NCBI GenBank assembly: GCA_018266215.1
Contig: JAFEAV010000033.1
Location: forward strand, 1-60,028
DNA from: Cyanobacteria bacterium SZAS LIN-3
GTDB taxonomy: Bacteria; Cyanobacteriota; Vampirovibrionia; Obscuribacterales; Obscuribacteraceae
Direction: 5' to 3'
DNA length: 60,028 bases
The notes beneath the pieces are model-generated. The model was not told the origin of the DNA, ran no database searches, and saw only the letters and a list, made by a program, of their open reading frames with translations. Both the position numbers and the translations under genes were made by a program. This document shows positions 1 through 7,842 of this stretch, in pieces. Position 1 is the stretch's first letter. The number at the start of each line of letters is the position of its first letter.

Positions 1-1
1 A

Positions 2-532
2 GTCGTTGACCCCAAGCTGGCGGTTTTGCAAGTGGCCGACTATCAACAGGCCGTTCTGGGTGCGGCCCAAACTGCCTTGCGCGACATCATCGGTCGCAGC
101 GATCTGGCCCATGTGCTCTCAGACCGAGCCGGCCTCGATTCAAGCATGACTGCCGTGCTCGATGCGCAGACCGAGCCCTGGGGGGTGAAAGTAATATCGG
201 TGCAGATGCGCGATATTAAAATCCCCGATGCCCTGCAGGACGCGATGAGCCGTGTGGCGCAGGCGGCCAGGGAAAGCCAGGCCCGTGTGCTGCTGGGCGA
301 CTCTGAAATGGCCATTGCTCAGCGCTTCGCCGACGCCGGTAAAGTCTATGAGCAAAATCCGATGGCTGTACATTTGCGTGGCATGAATATGCTTTATGAA
401 GTAATGAAAGCGGGCGGCACATCGACCGTGATAGTGCCATCATCGGCGGTGCAGAGTATGAGCTTTGGTGGACTGGCCGGGGCTGTCGCCGTGGCGGACC
501 AGGCCGGAATGTCTCAGTCGGGGCAAGCATGA
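2..532 (+). CDS. SPFH/Band 7 (stomatin/slipin-like) protein, 5' partial
   Basis: The gene enters from the left edge; the reading frame is open from base 2, so an internal TTG at 26 is not the start. The visible part begins with VVDPKLAVLQV followed by a segment like DYQQAVLGAAQTTLR, which is the second half of a stomatin/slipin Band 7 domain, and then a helical stretch rich in Ala, Gln and Arg (about residues 85-130) typical of the coiled region of SPFH proteins. Family members are membrane-anchored scaffolds that form oligomeric rings; the N-terminal membrane anchor lies outside the window. The C-terminus is short and Gly/Ala rich. Its stop overlaps the start of the next gene by ATGA, so the two are probably translationally coupled. 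The family call is fairly sure; a specific function cannot be given. Confidence 0.85.
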   Translation, partial: VVDPKLAVLQVADYQQAVLGAAQTALRDIIGRSDLAHVLSDRAGLDSSMTAVLDAQTEPWGVKVISVQMRDIKIPDALQDAMSRVAQAARESQARVLLGDSEMAIAQRFADAGKVYEQNPMAVHLRGMNMLYEVMKAGGTSTVIVPSSAVQSMSFGGLAGAVAVADQAGMSQSGQA

Positions 533-1098
533 GGCGGTTTTTGCCGGTGGCGATTGCGGCTTTGGTTCTGGGGTTCTGCGCCCTGGCGCCCGCGGTCGCC
601 GCCGGTAATCAGAGCCTCGAGTCGGTCTACAAGGAGCCTCTTCTTCTTCCGCCGGCCAGTTGCCGCCCGGCCGCGGCGGTGCGCGGGGTCTTGTTTGGTA
701 AGCCCTTTGTCGCTGACGAAGCCTACATCAATAGCTGTACGCTTATCCTCAAGCAGAAGCATAAAATCTACAATCGTCTGGTTCTGAATTTTCTCGCCCT
801 GGGGACTCCTCTGCCCGGCCAGGAATTTTTCAGCAGGGGGAAAGTACAGCCCGGGGTAGAAGTTTTTCAGCGACTGAAGAACGGCGAAAAAATGAACGGC
901 CGTATTTTTGAAGGTGGGGTGAAACCTTCTGCTTATGCGCTTCATGTTAGGTTTGGGGGCCGCGCTAAATGTCCCGGACGAGATACGGTACCCGGAAGCA
1001 TCGCTCTGCGCTTCGCCGGTGGTGATTATGTGGTCGGGACCTTTGTGGCCAGACAGTCGTCCCGAATCATCTGGGACGATGAGACCGTTGTGCCCTGA
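529..1098 (+). CDS. small exported protein of unknown function
   Basis: The 189-residue product starts with a clear signal peptide (MRRFLPVAIAALVLGFCALA, probable cleavage after AVAA), so it is likely periplasmic or secreted. The mature part has two widely spaced Cys (in PASCRP and NSCTL) that could form a disulphide, plus a third Cys later (AKCPG). I recognise no domain. The start is fixed by a 4-base ATGA overlap with the SPFH gene upstream, which implies coupled translation and a shared operon. SPFH genes are commonly paired with membrane or secreted partners, so a role alongside the SPFH protein is possible, but that is inference from adjacency only. Confidence 0.7.
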   Translation: MRRFLPVAIAALVLGFCALAPAVAAGNQSLESVYKEPLLLPPASCRPAAAVRGVLFGKPFVADEAYINSCTLILKQKHKIYNRLVLNFLALGTPLPGQEFFSRGKVQPGVEVFQRLKNGEKMNGRIFEGGVKPSAYALHVRFGGRAKCPGRDTVPGSIALRFAGGDYVVGTFVARQSSRIIWDDETVVP

Positions 1099-1228
1099 GC
1101 AAGAAATTTTCAAATTCCACGAAAATGTCACGCTTACGTCACAGGTCTGACATTCGGTGGCGCTAGTATGCAATCAAGGTTAATTCCCCCCGATCTCCCC
1201 CCATTTCTTAACCGAGAGAGCAATTACC

Positions 1229-1660
1229 ATGATTACAGACGCGCATTCAGGCAGACTGGAAAGGCAACCCGAAGTCCATAACGCCGGTCAGGACGACGGC
1301 TTGCAAAACTATCGTCTGGGCACCGAAGTGCGCATGACCAATCTGATCTTCAATACCGCCGACGCCCATCTCCCCAAGATGCTCATCGCCGACAATCAGG
1401 GCGAGGCGCCCTTCAACCCCAACAATCTGCCCGGCAAGTACGATCAGAAAGACATCGACTATGCCACCCGGGTCTTCGGCCATGACCGCGCCCGTGCTCT
1501 GGAATCGGCCGGCCCCCAGGCTTTGCACGATATGATGAACGCTCTGCAGCACGCTCCGGCGGAACAGGCCCAGAATCTGAAGGGCATCTTTGAAAAGAAT
1601 GCCGATGCCGTGATCAAGTTTGAGCATGATCATCCCAAGCTGCATCAGCAAAAGATCTAG
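1229..1660 (+). CDS. hypothetical hydrophilic protein, 143 aa
   Basis: A cytosolic-looking protein with no signal peptide or membrane segment. It is rich in Asn, Asp, Gln and His, and its second half (about residues 75-140) looks helical. The ATG has a GAGAG purine run about 8 bases upstream, which supports the start. It stands alone: 130 bases separate it from the gene before, and the molybdenum cofactor operon converges on it, ending 18 bases away. I do not recognise the family. Confidence 0.55.
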   Translation: MITDAHSGRLERQPEVHNAGQDDGLQNYRLGTEVRMTNLIFNTADAHLPKMLIADNQGEAPFNPNNLPGKYDQKDIDYATRVFGHDRARALESAGPQALHDMMNALQHAPAEQAQNLKGIFEKNADAVIKFEHDHPKLHQQKI

Positions 1661-1678
1661 TCTGATTGTTTTAAGCCG

Positions 1679-2938
1679 CTATTCGTGCCAGTTGATCAAC
1701 TGCACCGGTATGGCGGCGCCCTCGGGTAAAAACTCAAGGTCGCTGGCGAAAAGCATGAGACAGTCGGCCTGAGCCAGGCCCGTCAGCATGTGTGATTCCT
1801 GGCCGGATGTGGCCTGGGCGACAAGGGCACCCTCCTCGCCGCTCTCCAGCGTGCCCCGGACAAAATCCAGACGCCCGGCTTTTTTCTTGAGATTGCGTTT
1901 CAGTCTGGCGGTGGTGATGCGCTGTTCTTGTTCGCTAAGTCCCTGCATGATTTTCAGTGCCGGTTTGACAAAGAGATTGAAAGTGACGAGGGCCGACACC
2001 GGATTGCCCGGCAGGCCAAAAATCAGTTTTGAAACCGCGCCCGCGTTTTGCCCTTCGATGGTGCCGAAATAAACAGGTTTGCCCGGTTTGATGGCGATGC
2101 GCCAGAAGACTGTCTGTACATTTAGGCTTTCGAAGGTGCCTTTGACAAAATCGCGTTCGCCCACCGACACTCCGCCAATGGAAATAATCACGTCGAAGTT
2201 TTCCAGCGCGTTTTGCAAAACGGAACGGGTCTCTTCCTCGTCGTCTCGGGTGTGAAAGGTGGAAACGTTCTTCAGGCCCAGGGCTCGCAAAGCAGCCAGC
2301 AGCGCCGGGGAATTGGAATTGTAAATCTGGCTGCCGCTCAAAGGCGTGCCCGGATCGACAAGCTCGTCACCGGTGGCGATAACGGCCACTGATGGTTGTT
2401 TGAAAACATCGACATCAGTCTGCCCCAGGGTGGCCAGAAGACCCACGATAGGCGGCGAGATCAGCATGCCCGGCCCCAGTACCTGCGAGCCTTCTTCAAT
2501 TTCTTCTCCGCGCATGCGGATGTTTTCGCCTATGCGAGTGCCTGTTGCTACGGTCACAGTGGCGCTTCCGTCCTCGTCCGACAGGCGGCAATATTCTTTC
2601 ATCACAACCGCTTCGACGCTGTCGGGCACCGGCGCTCCGGTCAATATGCGCAAGCATTCGCCCGGTTTGAGGTCGTCGCCCTCAGTTCCGCCGGCGGCTA
2701 TCTGCCCCTTGAGTTTGAGTGTAACCGGCGTGTCGGCCCCGGCTCCCAGCAGGTCTTCAACCAGTACACCGTAGCCGTCCACAGCCGAATTGTTAAAGCG
2801 CGGCAGGTCAAAACCGGCGGTAATCGCCCCGGCCAGCACCCGGCCAAAGGCATCCGCCAGAGCCACTTTTTCCACCTGCCGACTGCAGCGGGCGCTGGCT
2901 TGCAGGACTTGACTCAGGGCTTGCTCGTAGGTAAGCAT
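1679..2938 (-). CDS. moeA: molybdopterin molybdenumtransferase MoeA
   Basis: MoeA inserts molybdate into adenylylated molybdopterin, the last step of molybdenum cofactor synthesis in the cytosol. The 419-residue length is normal for the family. Visible hallmarks are the N-terminal segment with PRFNNSAVDGYG, the domain III signature IATGDELVDPG, SIGGVSVGERDFVKG, and the GLPGNPVSALVTF motif near the C-terminal domain, followed by the beta-barrel domain IV. It is the last gene of the minus-strand operon moaD-moaE-moaA-moaCB-moeA; its ATG lies 2 bases after the stop of the moaC/moaB fusion, so translation is probably coupled. Confidence 0.96.
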   Translation of the reverse strand: MLTYEQALSQVLQASARCSRQVEKVALADAFGRVLAGAITAGFDLPRFNNSAVDGYGVLVEDLLGAGADTPVTLKLKGQIAAGGTEGDDLKPGECLRILTGAPVPDSVEAVVMKEYCRLSDEDGSATVTVATGTRIGENIRMRGEEIEEGSQVLGPGMLISPPIVGLLATLGQTDVDVFKQPSVAVIATGDELVDPGTPLSGSQIYNSNSPALLAALRALGLKNVSTFHTRDDEEETRSVLQNALENFDVIISIGGVSVGERDFVKGTFESLNVQTVFWRIAIKPGKPVYFGTIEGQNAGAVSKLIFGLPGNPVSALVTFNLFVKPALKIMQGLSEQEQRITTARLKRNLKKKAGRLDFVRGTLESGEEGALVAQATSGQESHMLTGLAQADCLMLFASDLEFLPEGAAIPVQLINWHE

Positions 2939-2940
2939 CT

Positions 2941-3927
2941 TTAGATAGGGCTGTGTTTGCTGTTGGCCGACTTGTCGTTGTGGCTGTTTTCGCCGTGGCC
3001 GTGCGCGTGTCCGCCGCCTTCAATCATGGCAAAGGCATGGGTGATAGCGGGGAATATGGCGGTCAGTCCGTCTTCGACGGCGGTCATGGCGCCGGGCAGG
3101 CTTATGATGATTGTCTTGTGACGCACGCCGGCGACGCCACGGCTAAGCATGGCAAACATATTGCGTTCCTGCCCGTATTTGCGAATGGCTTCAGCAACGC
3201 CGGGCAACTCGCGCTCGATCAGACGATTGAGCGCTTCCGGGGTATTGTCTCGGGGACTGATGCCGGTACCACCGGTGGTGATGAGTAAATTCACTTGCAG
3301 ATCGTCGCAGCAGCGTCTGACCGCCGGTACGATTGCAGATTCGTCGTCGGGATGGACAGAATATTCGACGATTTCAAATCCCGCTTCGGTGAGGAAATCA
3401 ACGATAAGCTTGCCCGAGGAATCTTCGCTCTTCTTTTTTGCGGCCGTGTCGGACATGACCAGGACAGCCGCTTTTAGCTTGCGGCCCGATGCCGCTTCCA
3501 GTGGCGCATGGACAAAATCCGATTTGCCGCCCTTCTTGCTGATTAAAGTGACGCTTTCAATTTGCATCAATTCATCCACCATCTTGGCCATATCATAGAT
3601 GGTCAAAGCTGCTACCGAGGCGGCTGTAAGAGCTTCCATTTCAACGCCGGTTTTGTACACGGCTTTGACGGTGGTTTCAATTTCAATCGAATCTTCGTCC
3701 AGGTGAAATTCCACGCCGACAAATTCCACCGGAATTGGATGGCAATAAGGAATGATCGAGCTGGTGTTCTTTGCCGCTTGAATAGCAGCGACTTTAGCTA
3801 CCGAGAGCGGGTTTCCTTTAGGCAGTGTATTGGTGCGAATCTGTTCGATCGTACCCGGGCTGACTCTGAGGACGGCTTTGGCCACGGCTTCTCTAAGCGT
3901 GCTCACCTTGTGTGATACGTCGCGCAT
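2941..3927 (-). CDS. bifunctional MoaC / MoaB(Mog)-type fusion with His-rich tail
   Basis: Residues about 1-155 match MoaC (cyclic pyranopterin monophosphate synthase), with the motifs SSIIPYCHPIP and GVEMEALTAASVAALTIYDM. Residues about 168-300 match a MoaB/MogA domain, which adenylylates molybdopterin, with VLVMSDTAA at its start and the TTGGTGISPRDNTPEA motif. One chain would therefore supply an early and a late step of cofactor synthesis. MoaC-MoaB fusions are known in several bacteria. Unusual here is a roughly 22-residue hydrophilic tail after the MoaB domain beginning HAHGHGENSH, suggestive of metal binding. The gene lies 9 bases after moaA and 2 before moeA in the operon. Confidence 0.93.
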   Translation of the reverse strand: MRDVSHKVSTLREAVAKAVLRVSPGTIEQIRTNTLPKGNPLSVAKVAAIQAAKNTSSIIPYCHPIPVEFVGVEFHLDEDSIEIETTVKAVYKTGVEMEALTAASVAALTIYDMAKMVDELMQIESVTLISKKGGKSDFVHAPLEAASGRKLKAAVLVMSDTAAKKKSEDSSGKLIVDFLTEAGFEIVEYSVHPDDESAIVPAVRRCCDDLQVNLLITTGGTGISPRDNTPEALNRLIERELPGVAEAIRKYGQERNMFAMLSRGVAGVRHKTIIISLPGAMTAVEDGLTAIFPAITHAFAMIEGGGHAHGHGENSHNDKSANSKHSPI

Positions 3928-3936
3928 GGCTTGCTT

Positions 3937-4941
3937 TTATCCTCCTATTTGGATCATCGCTCGATTGTCTTGTGCTGCAATTTCTTCCGCCGGCGGATGA
4001 GCTTCAGGCTTCATCTTGAGCGAGTTGAGAATCATACCTTGAAGTTGCGCATCTGTGGCCCCCTGCCTCATGGCATCGCGAAGATTTGTTTCCGCGGGGT
4101 AGAACAGGCAGGACTTGATGGAGCCGTCCGCCGTCAGGCGCAGGCGGTTACAGGTGCCGCAAAAGCTGTCGGACATGGAGGAAATGAAGCTGACCGAGCC
4201 CCGGCCACCTTCGATGGCATAGTCCTTGCCCACCGCCGAGGGGTCGTCTTCCATTTTTCTCAGGCTGTAGCGGCTCTCGATTGTGCCGAGCATTTCTTTG
4301 TATGTGACTACTTTTTCATTTGTCCACTGATTGTCCTTGAAGGGCATGTACTCAATGAAGCGGACATTGACCGGGTGCTTAAAAGCGAAGTCGGCAAAGT
4401 CCATGATCTCGTCGCAATTGACCCCGGCCATCACGACCATGTTGATTTTGACGCTTTTGAAATCCTGAGCCAGAGCGGCGTTGATGCCGTCCATGACGAC
4501 ATGGAAGAGGCTTTCATCCTGGCGAGTAATCTGACTGAAGCGCTCGGACTTGAAGGTGTCGAGTGAGATATTCAAATGTGTCATGCCGCTGCGGCGAAGC
4601 TGCTCGGCGTTGGGCGCAAGCAGGGTGGCGTTGGTGGTCATGGCCAGGGTCTCCAACCCCTCGATGCTGCCCAGCTTCTGCACCAGATCGAGCAGATCGC
4701 GACGCACCATGGGTTCGCCGCCGGTGAGGCGGATTTTGTTTATGCCCATTGAAACAAAAATCTCAGCCAGACGCTGGATCTCTTCAAAGGTCGTCAGCTC
4801 CTGCTTTTTCTTCCAGACCAGGCCTTCCTGCGGCATGCAGTAGGTGCAGCGCAGATTGCAGCGGTCGGTGACCGAAATGCGCAGATAACTGTGCTTGCGG
4901 CCGAAGCTGTCGATTAAGGTGTTGGTGATTGGTGCGGTCAT
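3937..4941 (-). CDS. moaA: GTP 3',8-cyclase MoaA
   Basis: MoaA is the radical SAM enzyme that starts molybdenum cofactor synthesis from GTP. The N-terminal CxxxCxxC cluster is at Cys28, Cys32 and Cys35 (DRCNLRCTYCMP); the second 4Fe-4S cluster is supported by CGTCNRLRLTADG and a following KSCLF. The protein ends in Gly-Gly, the conserved MoaA tail needed for activity in the family. The frame is open further upstream (to 4989), but the ATG at 4941 overlaps the moaE stop as ATGA and gives the usual family N-terminus, so I chose it. The product is 334 residues. Confidence 0.96.
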   Translation of the reverse strand: MTAPITNTLIDSFGRKHSYLRISVTDRCNLRCTYCMPQEGLVWKKKQELTTFEEIQRLAEIFVSMGINKIRLTGGEPMVRRDLLDLVQKLGSIEGLETLAMTTNATLLAPNAEQLRRSGMTHLNISLDTFKSERFSQITRQDESLFHVVMDGINAALAQDFKSVKINMVVMAGVNCDEIMDFADFAFKHPVNVRFIEYMPFKDNQWTNEKVVTYKEMLGTIESRYSLRKMEDDPSAVGKDYAIEGGRGSVSFISSMSDSFCGTCNRLRLTADGSIKSCLFYPAETNLRDAMRQGATDAQLQGMILNSLKMKPEAHPPAEEIAAQDNRAMIQIGG

Positions 4942-5390
4942 GGGCACACTTTTTCTTTGTCTGCGCGCGCATGCTCGGAGTGGCTGCAATTGACCCAGGC
5001 GGAGCTGTCATCGCAGTAAAATTCTTTTTTCCAGACCGGCAGTCGTTTTTTTGTTTCGTCGATAATGTAGCGAGAGGCAAGATAAGCCTGATCGCGGTGC
5101 GCCGCTGAAACGCCGACAAATACTGCCGCTTCACCAATTTGCAAAAGACCTGTGCGATGCACCAGGACACATTTTATGACCTGGAAGCGTTCTTTGACTT
5201 CGGCAAATATGCGCTTTGCCTCGGCCTCCGCCAGCGAATCGCAGGCCTCGTAGCTGAGCGCGCTTACTGCTTTGCCTTCATTGTGATTGCGCACAACACC
5301 CTCAAAGGTGAGCAGGGCTCCCGCCTGATCATCCTTGAGGCACTCTTTCAGCGCCTGCGTATCGATTGCTTTCTCGGTAAGCTCAAACAT
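4938..5390 (-). CDS. moaE: molybdopterin synthase catalytic subunit MoaE
   Basis: MoaE is the large subunit of molybdopterin synthase, which adds the dithiolene sulphurs using thiocarboxylated MoaD. Family features visible are GALLTFEGVVRNHNEGK near the N-terminus, the VHRTGLLQIGEAAVFVGV strand region, HRDQAYLASRYIIDETKKRLPVWKKEF, with the conserved Lys residues of the active site. At 150 residues it is the normal length. It follows moaD by 17 bases and overlaps moaA by 4, consistent with one operon. Confidence 0.95.
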   Translation of the reverse strand: MFELTEKAIDTQALKECLKDDQAGALLTFEGVVRNHNEGKAVSALSYEACDSLAEAEAKRIFAEVKERFQVIKCVLVHRTGLLQIGEAAVFVGVSAAHRDQAYLASRYIIDETKKRLPVWKKEFYCDDSSAWVNCSHSEHARADKEKVCP

Positions 5391-5407
5391 CGCGCGCAGT
5401 TTCCTGC

Positions 5408-5671
5408 TCAGCCTCCTGCCACCGGGGGCACAAAAATAATTACGTTCTGATCCTGTATTTTCCAGTCGAAGTCTACAAAGTCATCGCCCACAGCTACTCT
5501 CAGCTGGTCTATACCGAGGGCAAAATGATGGCGCGCCTGAAGTTCCTGGTAGAGATCGCGCAGAGTAGCGGCCGAAGTTTCGATCGTCTCCTCGGACAGA
5601 CCGCGCTCTTCTTTCAGCAGGGCAAAATAGCGCACCTTGACTGACTTTGATGTATCGGCTTTCGCCACCAT
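5408..5671 (-). CDS. moaD: molybdopterin synthase sulphur carrier subunit MoaD
   Basis: This small ubiquitin-fold protein ends in the diagnostic Gly-Gly (PPVAGG), which is activated and thiocarboxylated to deliver sulphur to MoaE. The core VKVRYFALLKEERG is a normal MoaD first strand and helix. The frame is open upstream to 5779, but the ATG at 5671 gives an 87-residue protein of the right size and leaves the 71-base divergent promoter region free. It is the first gene of the molybdenum cofactor operon. Confidence 0.92.
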   Translation of the reverse strand: MVAKADTSKSVKVRYFALLKEERGLSEETIETSAATLRDLYQELQARHHFALGIDQLRVAVGDDFVDFDWKIQDQNVIIFVPPVAGG

Positions 5672-5698
5672 GGATTTAACCCTCGGCCTGCAGTTGAA

Positions 5699-5729
5699 GC
5701 ACCTCGGTGCAGGCAGGTAATTATATACT
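5699..5729. promoter_or_regulatory. divergent promoter region between moaD and the S9 peptidase gene
   Basis: Only about 70 bases separate the two divergent genes. On the minus strand a perfect TATAAT lies at 5725-5720, placing a start about 40 bases before moaD. On the plus strand an overlapping TATACT lies at 5724-5729. Just downstream of the minus-strand element is a small palindrome, GCACC-TC-GGTGC (5699-5710), that could bind a regulator or form a weak hairpin. I see no convincing -35 boxes, so the promoters are tentative. Confidence 0.45.
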
Positions 5730-5741
5730 CTATCGATATTG

Positions 5742-7802
5742 ATGAGGGGCTCGGGCGGAGGAATGATGACAAACGGCACAAACTATGGCGGCTGGCGCTC
5801 GCCCATAACCGCTTCGATGGTGGCCGCCGGGGCCCTGCGCCTGAGTCAGCCTTACTACGACAGGGGCGAGGGGGGAGCGCTTTATTACCTTGAGGGCAGA
5901 CCGGCCGAGGCCGGCCGCCAGGTCCTGGTGAAGCGCCCCGGGGCCGCCGGCCCACTGACGCCCGGTGCTCCGCTGGAAGATGTCACCCCGGCGCCGGTTT
6001 CGGTCCGCACCCTTGTCCATGAATATGGCGGCGGCGCCTATACGGTCAGCCGGGGTACGGTTTTTTATTCCAATTACGCCGACCAGCGGGTCTACATCGC
6101 CCCGCCCGCCAGTGCGGCCGTGCCGCTGAGCGTGGAGGGGCCCTACCGCTTTGCCGATTATTTCGTCGACCACAGCCGCCAGCGGTTGCTGGCCGTGATG
6201 GAGGATCACAGCCGGGTCAAGAGCGGCGAGGCCGCGGAGCCGGAAAATTCCATCGTGGCGCTGTCCTTTGCCGGATTTGGCGGTGGGGGCGTGGTTGCCG
6301 ACCGGCCCTCGGAACCGGTCAAGTTGTGCTCCGGTTTTGATTTCTACGGCTTCCCCCGGCTCAGCCCGGACGGCAGCCGTCTGGCTTACATCCGCTGGAA
6401 TCACCCCAATTTGCCCTGGGATGACTCGGAGCTGGTTGTAGCCGATCTGGATCAAAGTGGTCAGCCGGTTAATGAAAGGGTGGTGGCCGGGGGCAAAGAT
6501 TGCTCGGTCTTTCAACCTGAGTGGGGACCCGACGGCACCCTCTATTTTGTCTGCGACAGCAGCGGCTTCTGGAATCTTTATGCCGTGCGCGACTGGCAAT
6601 CCTTGCAGGTCGAGACTCTGATCCCGAGAGTCTTTGCCGAGTGTGAATTTGGCCAGCCGATGTGGGTTTTTGGTCAGTCTACCTATGTGGTGGCCAGTGA
6701 GAAACTGATCATCTGCGCCGTCAATCGCCGGGGCCTCTGGCACCTGGCGCGGCTGGAGCTGGATTTTGAGGGCGGTCACAAGCTTCTGGAAATCCTCTCG
6801 CCTTATACGGATTTTTCCTACCTGACCCTGGGCGATAATTGTGTCGCTATGCTGGCCGGTTCCGCCGACCGGCCATCGGCCGTGGTCGAATACGACTGGG
6901 CTTCGCGCAGCTTCACGACCATTAAGAGCTCGGCTGCCGAGGTGCCGCCGACCGGCTATCTCTCCAAACCTGAAGTGATTGAATTCCCCACAACCGGCGA
7001 CCGGACTGCTTTTGCTTTCTATTATCCGCCCACTAATCGTGACTATCCCGACCCCGATGCCGACGGCCAGCTGCCACCACTACTGGTGAAGTGTCATGGT
7101 GGTCCGACCGGGGCGGCTTCCAGTGTGCTCTCGCTCGGTTTGCAATTCTGGACATCGCGCGGCTTTGCCGTGGTTGATGTTAACTATGGCGGTAGCACCG
7201 GCTTTGGCCGCGCTTATCGCAAGCGGCTGAACGATAACTGGGGACTTGTCGATGTCGATGATTGCGTCAGTGCCGTTGAATATCTGGTGAAAGAGGGCCG
7301 GGTGGACGGTGCTCGGGTGGCAATTACAGGTGGTAGCGCCGGTGGTTACACAGTACTGAGCGCACTCACATTCAAAGACGTTTTCAGAGCCGGCGCCAGC
7401 CACTATGGCATAGGCGATCTGGAGGCCCTGGCCCGCGATACTCATAAATTTGAAGCGCGCTATTTGGACAATCTAGTAGGGCCCTATCCCCAGGCAAAAT
7501 CGATTTATGTTGAACGTTCGCCTATCAATCACATTGAATTGCTCAAATGCCCGGTGATTTTTTTCCAGGGTCTGGACGATAAGGTCGTGCCTCCCAATCA
7601 GGCCGAGGCTATGGTGGATGCGCTCAAGGCCAAGAACATACCCGTGGCTTACATAGCTTATGAAGGCGAACAGCACGGCTTCAGACAGGCGGCCAATATC
7701 ATCCGTACCCTGGAGTCCGAACTTTATTTCTTTCGCCAAATTTTTAAAATTGAAAGCGAGGAAAAACTGGCCCCGGTGTCTATAACAAACTTGTCTGCTT
7801 AA
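5742..7802 (+). CDS. S9 family prolyl oligopeptidase-type serine peptidase
   Basis: The N-terminal half (about residues 20-390) looks like a beta-propeller with repeated strands such as SRLAYIRWNHPNLPWDDSEL. The C-terminal half is an alpha/beta hydrolase: HGGPTGAA forms the oxyanion region, GGSAGGY carries the nucleophile Ser (about residue 530), FQGLDDKVVPP the Asp, and EGEQHGF the His. The order and spacing match the acylaminoacyl-peptidase/dipeptidyl-peptidase branch of S9. No signal peptide is evident, so a cytosolic enzyme acting on short peptides is likely. Starts at 5742, 5763 or 5766 are all possible; a GGAGGA sits directly before 5763/5766. Confidence 0.92.
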   Translation: MRGSGGGMMTNGTNYGGWRSPITASMVAAGALRLSQPYYDRGEGGALYYLEGRPAEAGRQVLVKRPGAAGPLTPGAPLEDVTPAPVSVRTLVHEYGGGAYTVSRGTVFYSNYADQRVYIAPPASAAVPLSVEGPYRFADYFVDHSRQRLLAVMEDHSRVKSGEAAEPENSIVALSFAGFGGGGVVADRPSEPVKLCSGFDFYGFPRLSPDGSRLAYIRWNHPNLPWDDSELVVADLDQSGQPVNERVVAGGKDCSVFQPEWGPDGTLYFVCDSSGFWNLYAVRDWQSLQVETLIPRVFAECEFGQPMWVFGQSTYVVASEKLIICAVNRRGLWHLARLELDFEGGHKLLEILSPYTDFSYLTLGDNCVAMLAGSADRPSAVVEYDWASRSFTTIKSSAAEVPPTGYLSKPEVIEFPTTGDRTAFAFYYPPTNRDYPDPDADGQLPPLLVKCHGGPTGAASSVLSLGLQFWTSRGFAVVDVNYGGSTGFGRAYRKRLNDNWGLVDVDDCVSAVEYLVKEGRVDGARVAITGGSAGGYTVLSALTFKDVFRAGASHYGIGDLEALARDTHKFEARYLDNLVGPYPQAKSIYVERSPINHIELLKCPVIFFQGLDDKVVPPNQAEAMVDALKAKNIPVAYIAYEGEQHGFRQAANIIRTLESELYFFRQIFKIESEEKLAPVSITNLSA

Positions 7803-7842
7803 ATGGTGATACTGCCTTTTCAATTTCATGTTCGGGGATTGT

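Noticed and set aside
5694..5729. Possible -35/-10 pair TTGAAG and TATACT for the S9 peptidase gene
   Set aside because: The spacer is 24 bases, too long; only the -10 boxes are kept as tentative.
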